Shown here: positions 41,390-50,787 of the stretch, in pieces
Layout: each line of letters begins with the position of its first letter
How positions within the stretch are numbered: the stretch's first letter is position 1
Assembly (NCBI GenBank): GCA_016717705.1
Contig: JADKFD010000100.1
Span: 1-64,000, forward strand
Source of the DNA: Rhodanobacteraceae bacterium
GTDB lineage: Bacteria > Pseudomonadota > Gammaproteobacteria > Xanthomonadales > SZUA-5
Direction of reading: 5' to 3'
Length of the DNA: 64,000 nt
Notes under the pieces: generated by a model
What the model was told of the DNA's origin: nothing
What the model saw: only the letters and a program-made list of their open reading frames with translations
Databases searched by the model: none
Translations under genes and position numbers: made by a program

Positions 41390-42484
41390 CTACAGGCGAT
41401 CCAGAAACCGCGAAATCACCGGCGCGAAGCGCGGGATGTCGACCAGGAAGGCATCGTGGCCCTGGATCGACGGCAGCGACTGGAAATCGACATCGGCGCC
41501 GGCCGCAGCCAGCGCCTCGGCCAGTTCTTCCTGTTGCTCGACCGGAAACAGGATGTCGGTGGCCACGCCGATGACCAGCGCGTGCTCGACCGCCATCTGC
41601 CGGCACGCGGCTTCGACGCTGTCGCCGTAATCGGTCAGATCGAACCAGTCCATCGCTCGCGACAGGTAAAGGTAACTGAGCGGATCGAAACCGCCGGCCC
41701 AACGCCTGGCGTGGGCATCGAGGTAGGACTCGATCTGGAATTCGCTGGCGAAGGGGTCGTCGCTGCGCTCTTGCTTCTGCCGCTCGCGGCCGAAACGTTC
41801 GCGCCATTCCTGCGGCGAGCGATAGGTGGCGACGCCGAGCTTGCGCGCCAGGCCCATGCCGGTGGCGACGTCGATGGCGTGCGCGTACTGGCCGTTGGCA
41901 TAACCGGGATCGGCACGCACGATCTGCCGCTGCAGCGAGCGCAGCGCAATGGCGAAGGCCGACGAACGCGCCGCGCAGGACATCACGATCAGATTGGGAA
42001 CCAGTTGCCGATGCCGCAGCGCCATCGCCTGCGCGGTCATGCCGCCCATGCTCGGGCCGACCACCGCGCGCAGGCGCTCGATGCCGAGCGCGTACGCCAC
42101 GGCGGCGGCGCCATCGGCGACGTCTTCGATGCTGATCGACGGAAAGCGCAAGCGATAAGGCAGTCCATCGTCCGGATGCGCCGAGGCCGGCCCGGTCGAA
42201 CCCTTGCAACTGCCGAGCGAGTTCACGCAGACGATGAAATAGCGCTCGGTGTCGAAGCTGCGGTCGCGACCGATCATCGGCTCCCACCAACCCGGCGTCG
42301 GATCGAGCGGACCCGACGCGGCGTGCGCACTCGGCGACATGCCGGTGACGATCAGGATGGCATTGTCGCGCGCTGCGTTGAGCGTGCCCCAGGTTTCATA
42401 GGCAATCACGCCAGCACTGATTTCACCGCCACGATGCAAGGGCATCGGCGAGGGCAGGGCGGTGTAGAGGGTGGCGCCGGGCAT
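41390..42484 (-). CDS. metX: MetX-family O-acyltransferase (homoserine or serine O-succinyltransferase type)
   Basis: 364 residues of the alpha/beta-hydrolase MetX family. The nucleophile elbow is VGPSMGGMTAQAMALRH (GPSMGG, where homoserine acetyltransferases usually read GGSMGG). The C-terminal Asp/His are in VIGVATDILFPVEQQ and IQGHDAFLVD. N-terminal landmarks include ISAGVIAYETWGTLN and LGSCKGSTGPAS. Xanthomonad proteins of this branch are reported as L-serine or homoserine O-succinyltransferases, so the acyl donor and acceptor should be treated as open. It acts in methionine or cysteine supply. ATG 42484 fits the family start. The usual MetX partner MetW is not found; instead a truncated TrmB-like gene follows divergently. 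Confidence 0.82.
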   Translation of the reverse strand: MPGATLYTALPSPMPLHRGGEISAGVIAYETWGTLNAARDNAILIVTGMSPSAHAASGPLDPTPGWWEPMIGRDRSFDTERYFIVCVNSLGSCKGSTGPASAHPDDGLPYRLRFPSISIEDVADGAAAVAYALGIERLRAVVGPSMGGMTAQAMALRHRQLVPNLIVMSCAARSSAFAIALRSLQRQIVRADPGYANGQYAHAIDVATGMGLARKLGVATYRSPQEWRERFGRERQKQERSDDPFASEFQIESYLDAHARRWAGGFDPLSYLYLSRAMDWFDLTDYGDSVEAACRQMAVEHALVIGVATDILFPVEQQEELAEALAAAGADVDFQSLPSIQGHDAFLVDIPRFAPVISRFLDRL

Positions 42485-42551
42485 GCGCAACAAACTCGAT
42501 GACGGGCGGGCATCATAACCAGAACTGCCGCTGCGTCGAGAATTCTCACCC

Positions 42552-43046
42552 GTGCATGCCAATTCGCCGGTTGTCGAAAGTGCCCAGGAAGGGCCGCATC
42601 GACGCCTGTCCGAGGTGGTCGAGCGCCATCGCGCCCATGTCTGGCGGCAACCAATCGCCGCGCACTCGCGGCAGGCGTGGGCAACACTGCGCGACTGGCT
42701 GGCGCCACGCAGCGACTCGCCGCTGATCCTCGACTGTGGTTGCGGGACCGGCGCGAGCAGCATGGGCCTGGCGCAGCGCAATCCCGGTAGCGTAATCGTG
42801 GGTATCGATCAGTCGCTGCAGCGACTGTCGCGCCAGGGCGAGATCGGCGACGGCCTGTTGCAGTTGGCCGCCAACGCCGTGTTGCTGCGCGCCCCGCTGC
42901 AGGATTTGTGGCGCCTGCTGCGGGCAGACGGCATCCGGCCGCAGCGACAACTGCTCTGGTATCCCAATCCCTGGCCCAAGCCCGAGCACCTGCAACGACG
43001 CTGGCACGCTCATGCGACTGCTAGCCTTGCAGCTTGCTCCTGGTGA
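42552..43046 (+). CDS. TrmB-like SAM-dependent methyltransferase, C-terminally truncated
   Basis: 164 residues. The Rossmann core has LILDCGCGTGASSMGLA (motif I), VIVGIDQSLQRLSRQGEI, and QLLWYPNPWPKPEHLQRRWHAH, which matches the PDPWPK block of tRNA guanine-N7 methyltransferases and the TrmB-like group of Xanthomonadales. The chain stops soon after this block (HATASLAACSW), whereas relatives are about 200-240 residues, so the C-terminal substrate part is missing. The next gene's start (43057) follows directly, leaving no room for it. It is probably a decayed gene or one joined to a new end. Confidence in the family is good, in function low. Confidence 0.68.
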   Translation: MHANSPVVESAQEGPHRRLSEVVERHRAHVWRQPIAAHSRQAWATLRDWLAPRSDSPLILDCGCGTGASSMGLAQRNPGSVIVGIDQSLQRLSRQGEIGDGLLQLAANAVLLRAPLQDLWRLLRADGIRPQRQLLWYPNPWPKPEHLQRRWHAHATASLAACSW

Positions 43047-43056
43047 GGCCGAACTT

Positions 43057-43719
43057 GTGCGCATTCTGGTGGTGGAAGACGACGTCCTGCTCGGTGAGGG
43101 CCTGGTCACTGCGCTCAAGCGTCAGGGTGATGCCGTGGACTGGCTGCAGGACGGGGTGTCGGCCATCGCCGCCCTGCGCAGCGAGGAGTTCGACTTGGTG
43201 CTGCTCGATCTCGGTCTGCCGCGGCTGGACGGATATGGCGTGATGACGGCGCTGCGGGCGTCGGGCAACCGCGTGCCTGTGCTGGTGCTGACCGCGCGCG
43301 ATCAGGTCGGCGACCGCGTGCGTGGACTGGACCTGGGCGCGGACGATTATCTGGTCAAGCCCTTCGATCTGAATGAGCTGCTGGCGCGCATCCGCGCCCT
43401 GCATCGACGGGCGCAGGGGCAGACCAGCAACGTGATCGCTTATGGCGAGCTGCGCCTGGATCCGGCAGCCCATCTGTGCACCTACAAGGGTCGCATGATC
43501 GATCTGCCGCGGCGCGAGTTTGCGCTGCTGCGTTGCCTGGTCGAGAACGCCGGCCGGGTGCTCACGCGCGATGCCGTGGTGCAGAAAGTCTATGGCTGGG
43601 ACGAGACGCTGGAGAGCAACGCGCTGGAGGTGCACGTGCATCATCTGCGCAAGAAGCTCTATCCGGAGCTGATCCGGACCATCCGCGGCGTGGGTTACAT
43701 GGTTGAGGCAGCGCCATGA
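43057..43719 (+). CDS. OmpR-family response regulator
   Basis: 220 residues from GTG 43057 (VRILVVEDDVLLGEG; GAGG lies 9 bases before). The receiver domain has the acidic pair VEDD, the phospho-Asp in LVLLDLGLPRLDGYG and the Lys in DYLVKPFDLNELL. The winged-helix output includes DLPRREFALLRCLVENAGRVL and VHVHHLRKKL. The profile resembles QseB/TctD-type regulators. The stop overlaps the next gene's ATG (ATGA), so the pair is one unit with the downstream kinase. ATG 43012 is a longer alternative that overlaps the truncated methyltransferase. The genes it controls are not apparent here. Confidence 0.88.
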   Translation: MRILVVEDDVLLGEGLVTALKRQGDAVDWLQDGVSAIAALRSEEFDLVLLDLGLPRLDGYGVMTALRASGNRVPVLVLTARDQVGDRVRGLDLGADDYLVKPFDLNELLARIRALHRRAQGQTSNVIAYGELRLDPAAHLCTYKGRMIDLPRREFALLRCLVENAGRVLTRDAVVQKVYGWDETLESNALEVHVHHLRKKLYPELIRTIRGVGYMVEAAP

Positions 43720-45102
43720 CCTCCTCGTTGCGACGATTGCTGCTGGTCGCCCTGCTGACCACCAGCGCGGTGGTCTCGGGTATCAGCGCCCTGGTCAGTT
43801 TCCGCGCCAGCCTGATCGAGGCCAACGAACTGTTCGATGCCAAGTTGGCACAATCGGCGCGCGTGCTGCAGGCGCTGGTCGGGCACAAGCTCGACGAACA
43901 CGCGGCTGAGCCGCTGGCGAAGATCGTCCGCGTGCTCGATATCGATATCGAAGGCGAAGGCGACGTACTCGCCACCGCGGATGGCCACGCCTACGAGACC
44001 AAGCTCGCGTTCCAGGTCTTCACCGAGAAAAGCGACTTGCTGCTGCGCTCGGAGACCGCTCCGGTCGCACCGATGGCGCCGCTGCAGAGAGGTTTCGGGC
44101 GGCATCTGATCGAGGGTGCCCACTGGCGCACCTTTGTGCTGCACGCCGCTGATGGCCACTGGTATCAGGTGGCCGAGCGCGACGACATCCGCGCTGAACT
44201 GGCCTGGGAGATTGCCATCGGCACGGCCTTGCCGCCGCTGCTGGCGCTGCCGGTGATGGCGCTGTTGATTCTGGCGATTGTCGGCTGGGCGACGCGATCG
44301 ATCGAGCGGGTGGCCACCGAGGTCGAGAATCGACCGGCCGATCGGCTCGATCCCATCGATGTTCAGGCGGCGCCGCAGGAACTGGCGGGCTTGATCCAGG
44401 CCTTGAACCGGCTGTTCCAGCGCGTGCGCTCGATGATCGAACGCGAACAGCGCTTCACCGCCGACGCCGCCCATGAACTGCGCACGCCGATCTCGGCGCT
44501 GAAACTGCACGCGCAGAATCTCGCGGCGAGCCTGGATGCGCCGCAGCGCGAAGCATCTGCGCTCGGCCTGGCACGCGGCATCCAGCGTTGCGAACGGCTG
44601 GTGCTGCAGTTGCTGGAGCTGGCGCGACTGGAGCGCGGTGGCTTGAAGCTCGACGCACGACCGGTGCATCTCGGTGCGGTAATCCGCCAGGTGATCGCCG
44701 ATCTGGCGCCCGAAGCGCTGGCGCGTGATATCGAGATCGAGTACAGCGCCGACGATGCCCTGGTGGTTGCCGGAGATGGCGTGCTGCTGGCCGTCCTGGC
44801 GCGCAACCTGATCGAAAATGCAATCCGCCATGGGCCGGAACGGTCACTGGTCAGCGTCAAATTGGCGCGCCAGGACACGCACACCGAACTGGCCGTGACC
44901 GATGCCGGCGCCGGCATTCCGCTGGATCAACGCGAGCGCGTGTTCGAGCGCTTTCACCGCGAAGCCTCCGGCAACACGCCCGGGAAGTGGCCTGGGCTTG
45001 TCCATCGTCAGTCGCATCGCCGAGTTGCATGGCGCGCAGGTACACCTGGAAGATGCCGAGGGGAGCGGATTGCTGGTGCGCGTATGTTTCGCCTCGACGT
45101 AG
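43716..45102 (+). CDS. Sensor histidine kinase (QseC/TctE-like), one frameshift
   Basis: About 461 residues if one extra A near 44983 is removed. Two membrane helices (about 8-28 and 165-190) bracket a periplasmic domain. Then a DHp helix has the phospho-acceptor His in DAAHELRTPISALKLH, followed by the ATPase domain with the N box (LIENAIRHGPERS), G1 (VTDAGAGIP), F box (VFERFHRE) and, after repair, G2 GSGLGLSIVSRI. The C-terminus ends EGSGLLVRVCFAST. As written, the frame leaves the family sequence just before the G2 box, removing it. The gene is coupled to the response regulator upstream. The periplasmic signal is unknown. Confidence 0.85.
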
Positions 45103-45239
45103 GTCCGGTTGGCTGCGCAGCGGACTGCGTGGCACGGCTGAGCGTCACGAGCCCGCTGCGCGGCGCGAGCCAGGCCAAGTTCGCGGGATGTAGGCCTGAG
45201 GGCGGCGGCGCAGGCGCGGCGCCCGCCAGCGGCGCGCTG

Positions 45240-45722
45240 CTACAAATCCAGCAAATAAAAGCGATTGCAGGCGAAATGGCCGGTAGCGCCCAGTGCCCCC
45301 GGAATGCGCCGGAAACCGGTGTGCTCGTAGAGCGCCTGCGCCTGATTCATGCCGGTCAGCGTTTCCAGGTAACACTGCGCGTAGCCGGCCTCGCGCGCGA
45401 AGTCCAAACACTGGCGCATCATCGCGCTGCCGGCGCCAAGTCCGCGCAGGCTCGGCAGGAAGTACATCTTGCGCAGTTCGCAGATCTTGCCGTCGATGCC
45501 GGTCAACGGCGCAATGCCGGCACCGCCTTCGACCCTGCCATCGCGTTCAACCACGAAATAGCGCAGGCCGGCTTCCGCGTAGGCCTGACTCATGCTGTCC
45601 ACCTCGGGATCGTGGATCGCGAATCCCGGGCCATCGGCGCCGAACTCGGGCATCACGCGGCGGATGATGGCGGCCATGGCGGCGTCATCGGCTGCGCGGA
45701 TCGGACGGATCGTGTAACTCAC
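45240..45722 (-). CDS. GNAT family N-acetyltransferase
   Basis: 160 residues of the GNAT fold: IRPIRAADDAAMAAIIRRVM at the start, acetyl-CoA loop in LPSLRGLGAGSAMMRQCLDF (R/Q-x-x-G-x-G/A type), and MNQAQALYEHTGFRRIPGAL near the C-terminus. Some relatives are annotated ElaA-like or amino-acid acetyltransferases. The ATG overlaps the stop of the cyanophycinase gene (ATGA), so they are translated together. Its substrate could be a product released by the cyanophycinase, but this is only inference. The 137-base gap to the kinase gene holds a diverged REP copy. Confidence 0.85.
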   Translation of the reverse strand: MSYTIRPIRAADDAAMAAIIRRVMPEFGADGPGFAIHDPEVDSMSQAYAEAGLRYFVVERDGRVEGGAGIAPLTGIDGKICELRKMYFLPSLRGLGAGSAMMRQCLDFAREAGYAQCYLETLTGMNQAQALYEHTGFRRIPGALGATGHFACNRFYLLDL

Positions 45723-46531
45723 TCGAGTACCTTGCGGTCGTCAATGTCGTAACGCATGCCCGGCGTCAGGATGTGCAGGCGCACATTGGTGATGCTGACG
45801 GCTTCGCCGTGACTGGCTTCGGCCAGCGAAGAATGGCGCACTTCGGACGGATCGAGCACCAGCACGGTGTTGTTGCCGACGACTTCGATGACGTTGTCAG
45901 GTCCGATGAAGGCCGCCGTGTCCTCGTCGATGCCGAGCGCCAGCGCGAAGGGATTGAGCGCCAGCGCCGTCAACAGCCGGCCGATGCGATCGCGCTGGCG
46001 AAAGTGCTGGTCGATCATGATCTTGTTGGACAAACCCAGGCCCGGCGCCAGACTGACCATGCCGGCTCGCGGCGTTGCCCCTTCCTCGCCGCTGGCGATC
46101 ATGTGCGCCGGCATGATCGCGGCGCCAGCCGAGGTTCCGGCAATCGGCATCCCGTGGGCATTCCGGCGCCGCAGCATGCGTGCCACTGGCGTGCCGCCGA
46201 GCGTGGTCGACAGGCGCAACTGGTTGCCGCCGGTGATGAAAACGCCATCGCACTGGCTCAGAATCTTGAGTGCAGCCTCGCTTTCGCAGTCCTCGCGGCG
46301 GGCAAATTGCAGGATTTGCGTGTCGCTCGCATCGAAATCGTTGAACAGATCCTGGTAATTGCGCCCGGCATCGTCGCGGCGCGACGCGGTCGGGATGATC
46401 GCAATGGATGGACGGCGCCCGCACAGGCGCACGAAGCGTTTGAGAATCTTGCTGTCGCCGATCTTGTCCTCGGCACCGCCGATGGGAATCAAGAATCCGC
46501 GCGGTCGATCAGGCAGGCTATGAGCCGGCAC
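45719..46531 (-). CDS. cphB: Cyanophycinase (peptidase S51 family)
   Basis: 270 residues. S51 serine peptidases of this type cut cyanophycin (beta-Asp-Arg polymer) to beta-aspartyl-arginine. Seen: GFLIPIGGAEDKIGD at the start, AIIPTASRR, VFITGGNQLRLSTTLGGT, the nucleophile in AGTSAGAAIMPAHMI and LGLSNKIMIDQHFRQRDRIGRL. GTG 46531 is chosen: GGAGG lies 4 bases upstream, and the family start follows. A continuous open frame with the upstream EAL gene exists only through frame errors there. No cyanophycin synthetase is present in the window, so it may scavenge dipeptide polymer or act on other isoaspartyl peptides. It is coupled to the downstream GNAT gene. Confidence 0.88.
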   Translation of the reverse strand: MPAHSLPDRPRGFLIPIGGAEDKIGDSKILKRFVRLCGRRPSIAIIPTASRRDDAGRNYQDLFNDFDASDTQILQFARREDCESEAALKILSQCDGVFITGGNQLRLSTTLGGTPVARMLRRRNAHGMPIAGTSAGAAIMPAHMIASGEEGATPRAGMVSLAPGLGLSNKIMIDQHFRQRDRIGRLLTALALNPFALALGIDEDTAAFIGPDNVIEVVGNNTVLVLDPSEVRHSSLAEASHGEAVSITNVRLHILTPGMRYDIDDRKVLE

Positions 46532-46664
46532 GTAGCCTCCAGCGGAATACCAAGCCTGTCGAGTATAGCGGGTTGTTGTACCTGCCCCGGAACTCGGGGG
46601 TAGGGATTTGTTAAGAATGCGTTTTCGCAGGCGCGGGACAGAGTCGTCGCGCGCGAGCGCGCTC

Positions 46665-49255
46665 CTACTGGCGTTCGCGCGCGTAGCGCTCGAAATCCGC
46701 TGCCGCCATCGGCCAAAAAAAAGCCCTGCGCGTAGCGGGCGCCGAGATTGCACCAGATAATCGCGCTGCTCGACGGTCTCCACGCCCTCGGCCACCACCG
46801 ACAGATCCAGTGCGCGGGCCATCTGCAGGATTGCCTCGCACAACTTGGCGTCGGTCGGATTGCTCGGCACGCCCTGCATGAAGTGGTGACTGATCTTGAT
46901 GCCGGCGATCGGCAGCCGGCGCAGATAGCCCAGCGCGCTGTAGCCCTCGCCAAAGTCGTCGATGCTGATGGCTACGCCGAGATCGCGCAGCTTGGCCAGC
47001 GTGTGTTCGGTGGCTGGCGCGTCCTCGATCAGCGCGCGCTCGGTCATTTCCAGTTCCAGTGCCTGCGGGGGCAGGCCGGTTGCTTGCAAGGTCTCGCGCA
47101 CCAACCGTTCGAAGTGCTCCCCGAGAAACTGACGGAACGACACGTTGACCGCCACGTGTCCGATCAGCAGGCCGCTCGCGCGCCAGTCGCGCAGTTGTCC
47201 ACAGGCCTGCGTCAGCACATAAGCGCCAATGCGGACGATATCGCCCGAGGTTTCGGCAATCGGAATGAAGGTGTCGGGCTGCAGATCGCCGAGCACTCGG
47301 CTGCGCCAGCGCAGCAGCGCTTCGGCGCCGACCACCTTGCCGCTGCAGAGCTCGATCTTCGGTTGGTAGACCAGATGGAACTCGTCATTCTCGATGGCCC
47401 GGCGCAACTGGGTTTCGATCAGCAGCCGCTCTTTCAACTGCAAGGCCAGCGCCGGCGAGAACATCTGCCAGGTGTTGCGGCCGCGACGCTTGGCTTCGTA
47501 CATCGCCACATCGGCGTGGTTCAGCAACTGCTGCGCGTTGAGACCATCGTTCGGGTAGCGCGCGATGCCGATCGATGGCGTGATCACGAATTCTTCGCCG
47601 GCATGGCGAAAGGCTTCCGCGAAGGCTGAGCGAATCTGTTCGGCGAGATGCCACACCGACTCGTCATTGGGCGCATCGGGCACCAGCACCAGGAACTCGT
47701 CGCCGCCGAAGCGCGCGATCTGCAGCGAGGAAGGCAGAGCCCCCGACAAGCGTCTTGCCGCGGCCACCAGCAGGCGGTCGCCGGCGGTGTGGCCGAGCAG
47801 ATCGTTGACCACCTTGAAACGATCGAGGTCGACGTACAACAGCGCCGGGCCCGGATGGCCGTCGGTATTGGCCATCGCCGTGGCCAGGTTGGCGAGGATG
47901 GTGTCGCGGTTGAGCAGGCCGGTCAGGGCATCGGTCTGCGCCTGCCGGCGCAAGCGATCTTCCTCGATCTTGCGCGCCGTGATTTCCTGGATGGTGCCGG
48001 TCAACTGGTAGGGCACGCCGCGTCGGCTCTGCGCGTGGCCGAGCACGCGCACCCACATGGTCCGGTTCGAGGGATGGGCGACGCGCACCTCGATGTCGAG
48101 CGGCGTGCCATCGCGCGCAGTGCGGCTGATCGCGGCTTCCAGCCGACCGCGATCGGCGACGACCAGCATCGGCACCAGTCCCTCGGGTCCGATCGGAGTG
48201 CCGGGATCGCGACCCAGCAAGCGGTAGAGCGCGTCGGTCCAGTACAGATTGCGCTGCTTCAGATCCAGGGTCCAGCCGCCTATGCGGGCCAGCGATTGCA
48301 CTTCATCGAACAGTTCGGCGGCGCGCTTGAGTTCGGTGATATTGCTGAACAACGAGATCAACTGGAACGGACGCGACTCCTGATCGCGGAACTGCGGTAC
48401 CACGCTGATCGATATCCAGCGGCCGTGGCCGCTGCGTCGATCGACCAGGCCGAGTACGGTCGATTCGCTGCGCGCACCGCTGCGTACTGCCTGGAGCACC
48501 GGATTGTCGTTCCAGTCGATGGGCTGGCCGTCGTCGTCGTACAGATCCCAGGAGCTGAGGTTGGGGCGGCTGTCCTGTTCCGCGCCGGTCAAGCCGAGAA
48601 TGCGTCTGGCGGCTGCATTCATCGACAACACGCGACCATCGCCGTCGTGCACGATGACCCCTTTGTCCACCGCGCTGAGCAAGGCCTCATAGCGTTCTTC
48701 GCTGGCCTGCAGTTCGCGCTGCGCGTGCAGGCGCTCACTGATATCGCGGGCTACCGCAACCACCAGTTTCTGGTCTTCCTCGAGGTAGGCGCGCGAGTGC
48801 ACCTCGACCGGGATCACTTCGCCGCTGCTGCGCGTGTTGGTGGTCTCCGTGGTGATGCTTGAGCCCACGTCCAACTGATCCCAGATGGTATCCAGGTGGT
48901 CCGATGGCAGGCCGGGATTGAGGTCGTACACGCTGCGTTGTCGCAACTCTTCGCGCGGCCAGCCGAACAGGCGTTCGGCTGCCTGGTTGGCATCGACGAT
49001 GCGTCCCTCGCGATTGATCAGGGTGATCGCATCGGGGGCGGCGTCGAACAGGCCGCCGTAGCGCGACACCGCTGATCGACCAAGCCGCAGCAGATCTCCG
49101 ATGCGGCGACCGATCTCGGCCAGATCCGAGCCGTCCAGTCCGCCGCGTTCGGCCTTGTCGCGTAGCTGCGCCAGCCAGTCCAGCAGATCGCGGGCGACAC
49201 TGTCGACCGCCGAGCGACGCGAAATCCCGGTGCCGCCCGTGCTCACGACAGCCAC
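46665..49255 (-). CDS. Triple-PAS GGDEF-EAL c-di-GMP protein, frame errors at the 3' end
   Basis: About 860 residues. Three PAS domains come first (LFDAAPDAITLINREGRIVDAN; ALLSAVDKGVIVHDGDGRV; LARIGGWTLDLKQRNLYW). The GGDEF has an intact ARFGGDEFLVLV, and the EAL has GAEALLRWRS, VNVS, LEMTE, SIDDFGEG and VVAEGVETVEQ. Both enzymatic sites look complete apart from a Ser in IAGIKIS where Asp is usual. The C-terminus is restored as ARYAQGFF...MAAADFERYARERQ with stop 46665-46667 if a base near 46752 and one in an A8 run (46715-46722) are removed. There is no membrane segment, so a cytoplasmic redox or ligand sensor is likely. The start is GTG 49255; GTG 49246 is an alternative. It precedes cyanophycinase on the same strand. 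Confidence 0.85.
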
Positions 49256-49468
49256 CGCAGCGGCGCGCCATCGGCGCCGTTGACGCAGGGTGTCGGGGAC
49301 ACTGGGCGCAGCGACACGGTCATGCGGAGAGCTCGGCCTGATGCAATGAAATTGCAGCGATAGCCTAGCAGGAGGGGCAGCTTCTGGGAGGGGTTTGCGC
49401 GCAGCGCCCCGGCCGCGTTGCCGCGCGCGTTCACCGGAATGCGGCGGCGCATCCGCTGCGGCGTCAGC

Positions 49469-50368
49469 TCAAGCGGGGCCCTTGAACGCGCGGCCAACCT
49501 TGCTTCCGTTGGATCGCTGCAGGCGCTCGCTGATCCAGCGTCCGGTGTCGACCAGGGCGGCAAGGTCGATGCCGGTGCGCAGTCCCAGGCCGTGCAGCAG
49601 ATAAACCACATCTTCGCTGGCGACATTGCCGCTGGCGCCGGCTGCGTAAGGACAGCCGCCGAGTCCGGCGACCGATGCATCGACCACGCGCACACCCAAC
49701 TCGACGCAGGCGAGGGTGTTTGCCAGCGCTTGCCCGTAGGTGTCGTGGAAATGCACCGCCAGCGCGTCCATCGGAATTTCGGCGGCGACCGCCCTGAGCA
49801 TGGCGCGGGCGCGTCCGGCGGTGCCGACGCCGATGGTGTCACCGAGCGAGATCTCGTAGCAGCCCAGTTCGTACAGGCGCTGCGCCACCCGGACCACATC
49901 GGCCAGTGGCACCTCGCCCTGGTAGGGACAGCCGAGCACGGTCGATACATAGCCGCGCACGCGCACGCCATCGGCGCGCGCCCGTTCGAGCACCGGCTGG
50001 AAGCGTTGCAGGGATTCCTCGATGCTGGCGTTGATGTTGCGCTGGCTGAATGCTTCCGACGCGGCCGCGAACATCGCGATCTCGGTCACGCCGACCGCGC
50101 GTGCGCGCTCGTAGCCCTGCAGGTTGGGTACCAGCACCGGATAGGCGATTCCATGCTGCCGCGCGAGTCCCCGGTAAACCTCGGCGGCATCCGCCATCTG
50201 CGGCACCCATTTGGGACTGACGAAGCTGGTGGCCTCGACCGTGCGATGGCCAGCGGCGACCAGGCGCTGGATCAACTCGATCTTCACCGCCGTGGGGACC
50301 GCCGTCGCTTCGTTCTGCAGGCCGTCGCGCGGACCGACTTCGACCAGTCGAACATCGTAGCCGCTCAT
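49469..50368 (-). CDS. mvaB: Hydroxymethylglutaryl-CoA lyase
   Basis: 299 residues, the family length. It cleaves HMG-CoA to acetoacetate and acetyl-CoA in leucine breakdown. The TIM barrel has VEVGPRDGLQNE (substrate Arg and Asp at the start), SFVSPKWVPQMAD, ISLGDTIGVGTAG, and VHFHDTYGQALANTLA (metal His pair). The catalytic loop GLGGCPYAAGASGNVASEDVV follows, with the conserved Cys. No other leucine catabolic gene is seen nearby. A 358-base gap upstream (50369-50726) separates it from the his promoter. Confidence 0.93.
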   Translation of the reverse strand: MSGYDVRLVEVGPRDGLQNEATAVPTAVKIELIQRLVAAGHRTVEATSFVSPKWVPQMADAAEVYRGLARQHGIAYPVLVPNLQGYERARAVGVTEIAMFAAASEAFSQRNINASIEESLQRFQPVLERARADGVRVRGYVSTVLGCPYQGEVPLADVVRVAQRLYELGCYEISLGDTIGVGTAGRARAMLRAVAAEIPMDALAVHFHDTYGQALANTLACVELGVRVVDASVAGLGGCPYAAGASGNVASEDVVYLLHGLGLRTGIDLAALVDTGRWISERLQRSNGSKVGRAFKGPA

Positions 50369-50726
50369 TGCGTGCTGCCTGTCGTGGTCCCACAGATCTT
50401 GGTGGCGAAGGTAGGGATCGGGCTGGTGGCAGGGATGCGGTGTGGAAGCCAGGTTTCTGGCGACTTACCCGCCAGGGCGCTGGGCGGGCGGCGTGGGCGT
50501 GGATCCAGCCTTGCTGGCAGGGTTCACCCGGGCTCTGACCTGCTTTGGGGGGTTTCGCGATCAGTCGGTTCGAACCCGCCGGAACGACCAGCGGCGGATC
50601 GCGGGAAACCCGCTCCAGCCGCTCGGGCGGTCGCCGGAACCCGCTCCCCGCACAGAGCGTTCGCAGGCCCTGGAAGCCCCCAGATGGCGCGGCAATCGCC
50701 GGTAGAGCCCGCTGGCAAAATATGGG
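50369..50726. other. 358-base gap without a recognised gene
   Basis: The stretch has no convincing ORF. It holds GC-rich short palindromes (for example GCGATC...GATCGC around 50558-50621) and a half-copy of the GCGGGAAACCCGCTCC REP type near 50621. A tRNA T-arm-like GGTTCGAACCC (50569-50579) lacks the rest of a cloverleaf. The first nucleotides of the his promoter lie at its right end. Confidence 0.5.
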
Positions 50727-50755
50727 TTGACTGCCGCTGACTGCCCACCTATGCT
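50727..50755 (+). promoter_or_regulatory. Sigma70 promoter of the TrpR-like/his unit
   Basis: TTGACT (50727-50732) and TATGCT (50750-50755) are spaced by exactly 17 bases, each close to consensus. Transcription would start about 50762, 4 bases before the operator palindrome and some 26 bases before ATG 50788. Confidence 0.65.
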
Positions 50756-50765
50756 CGGCATCAAC

Positions 50766-50783
50766 GTAATAACGCGCTATTAC
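50766..50783. promoter_or_regulatory. Operator palindrome, TrpR-family type
   Basis: GTAATAACGCGCTATTAC has perfect GTAATA/TATTAC arms around a CGCG centre (16 of 18 positions symmetric). It compares well with the 18-bp E. coli trp operator layout GTACTA...TAGTAC. It lies over the start of transcription and directly before the TrpR-like gene, where a bound repressor would block transcription. Confidence 0.65.
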
Positions 50784-50787
50784 ATGA

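Noticed and set aside
45719..49255. A single 1,178-residue PAS-GGDEF-EAL-cyanophycinase fusion protein
   Set aside because: The join depends on frame errors at 46715-46755. Corrected, the EAL protein ends at 46665, and cyanophycinase has its own start with a GGAGG ribosome site.
50558..50630. tRNA-like sequence (GGTTCGAACCC)
   Set aside because: There is no acceptor stem, D-arm or anticodon arm in the right spacing; the motif belongs to a local palindromic stretch.
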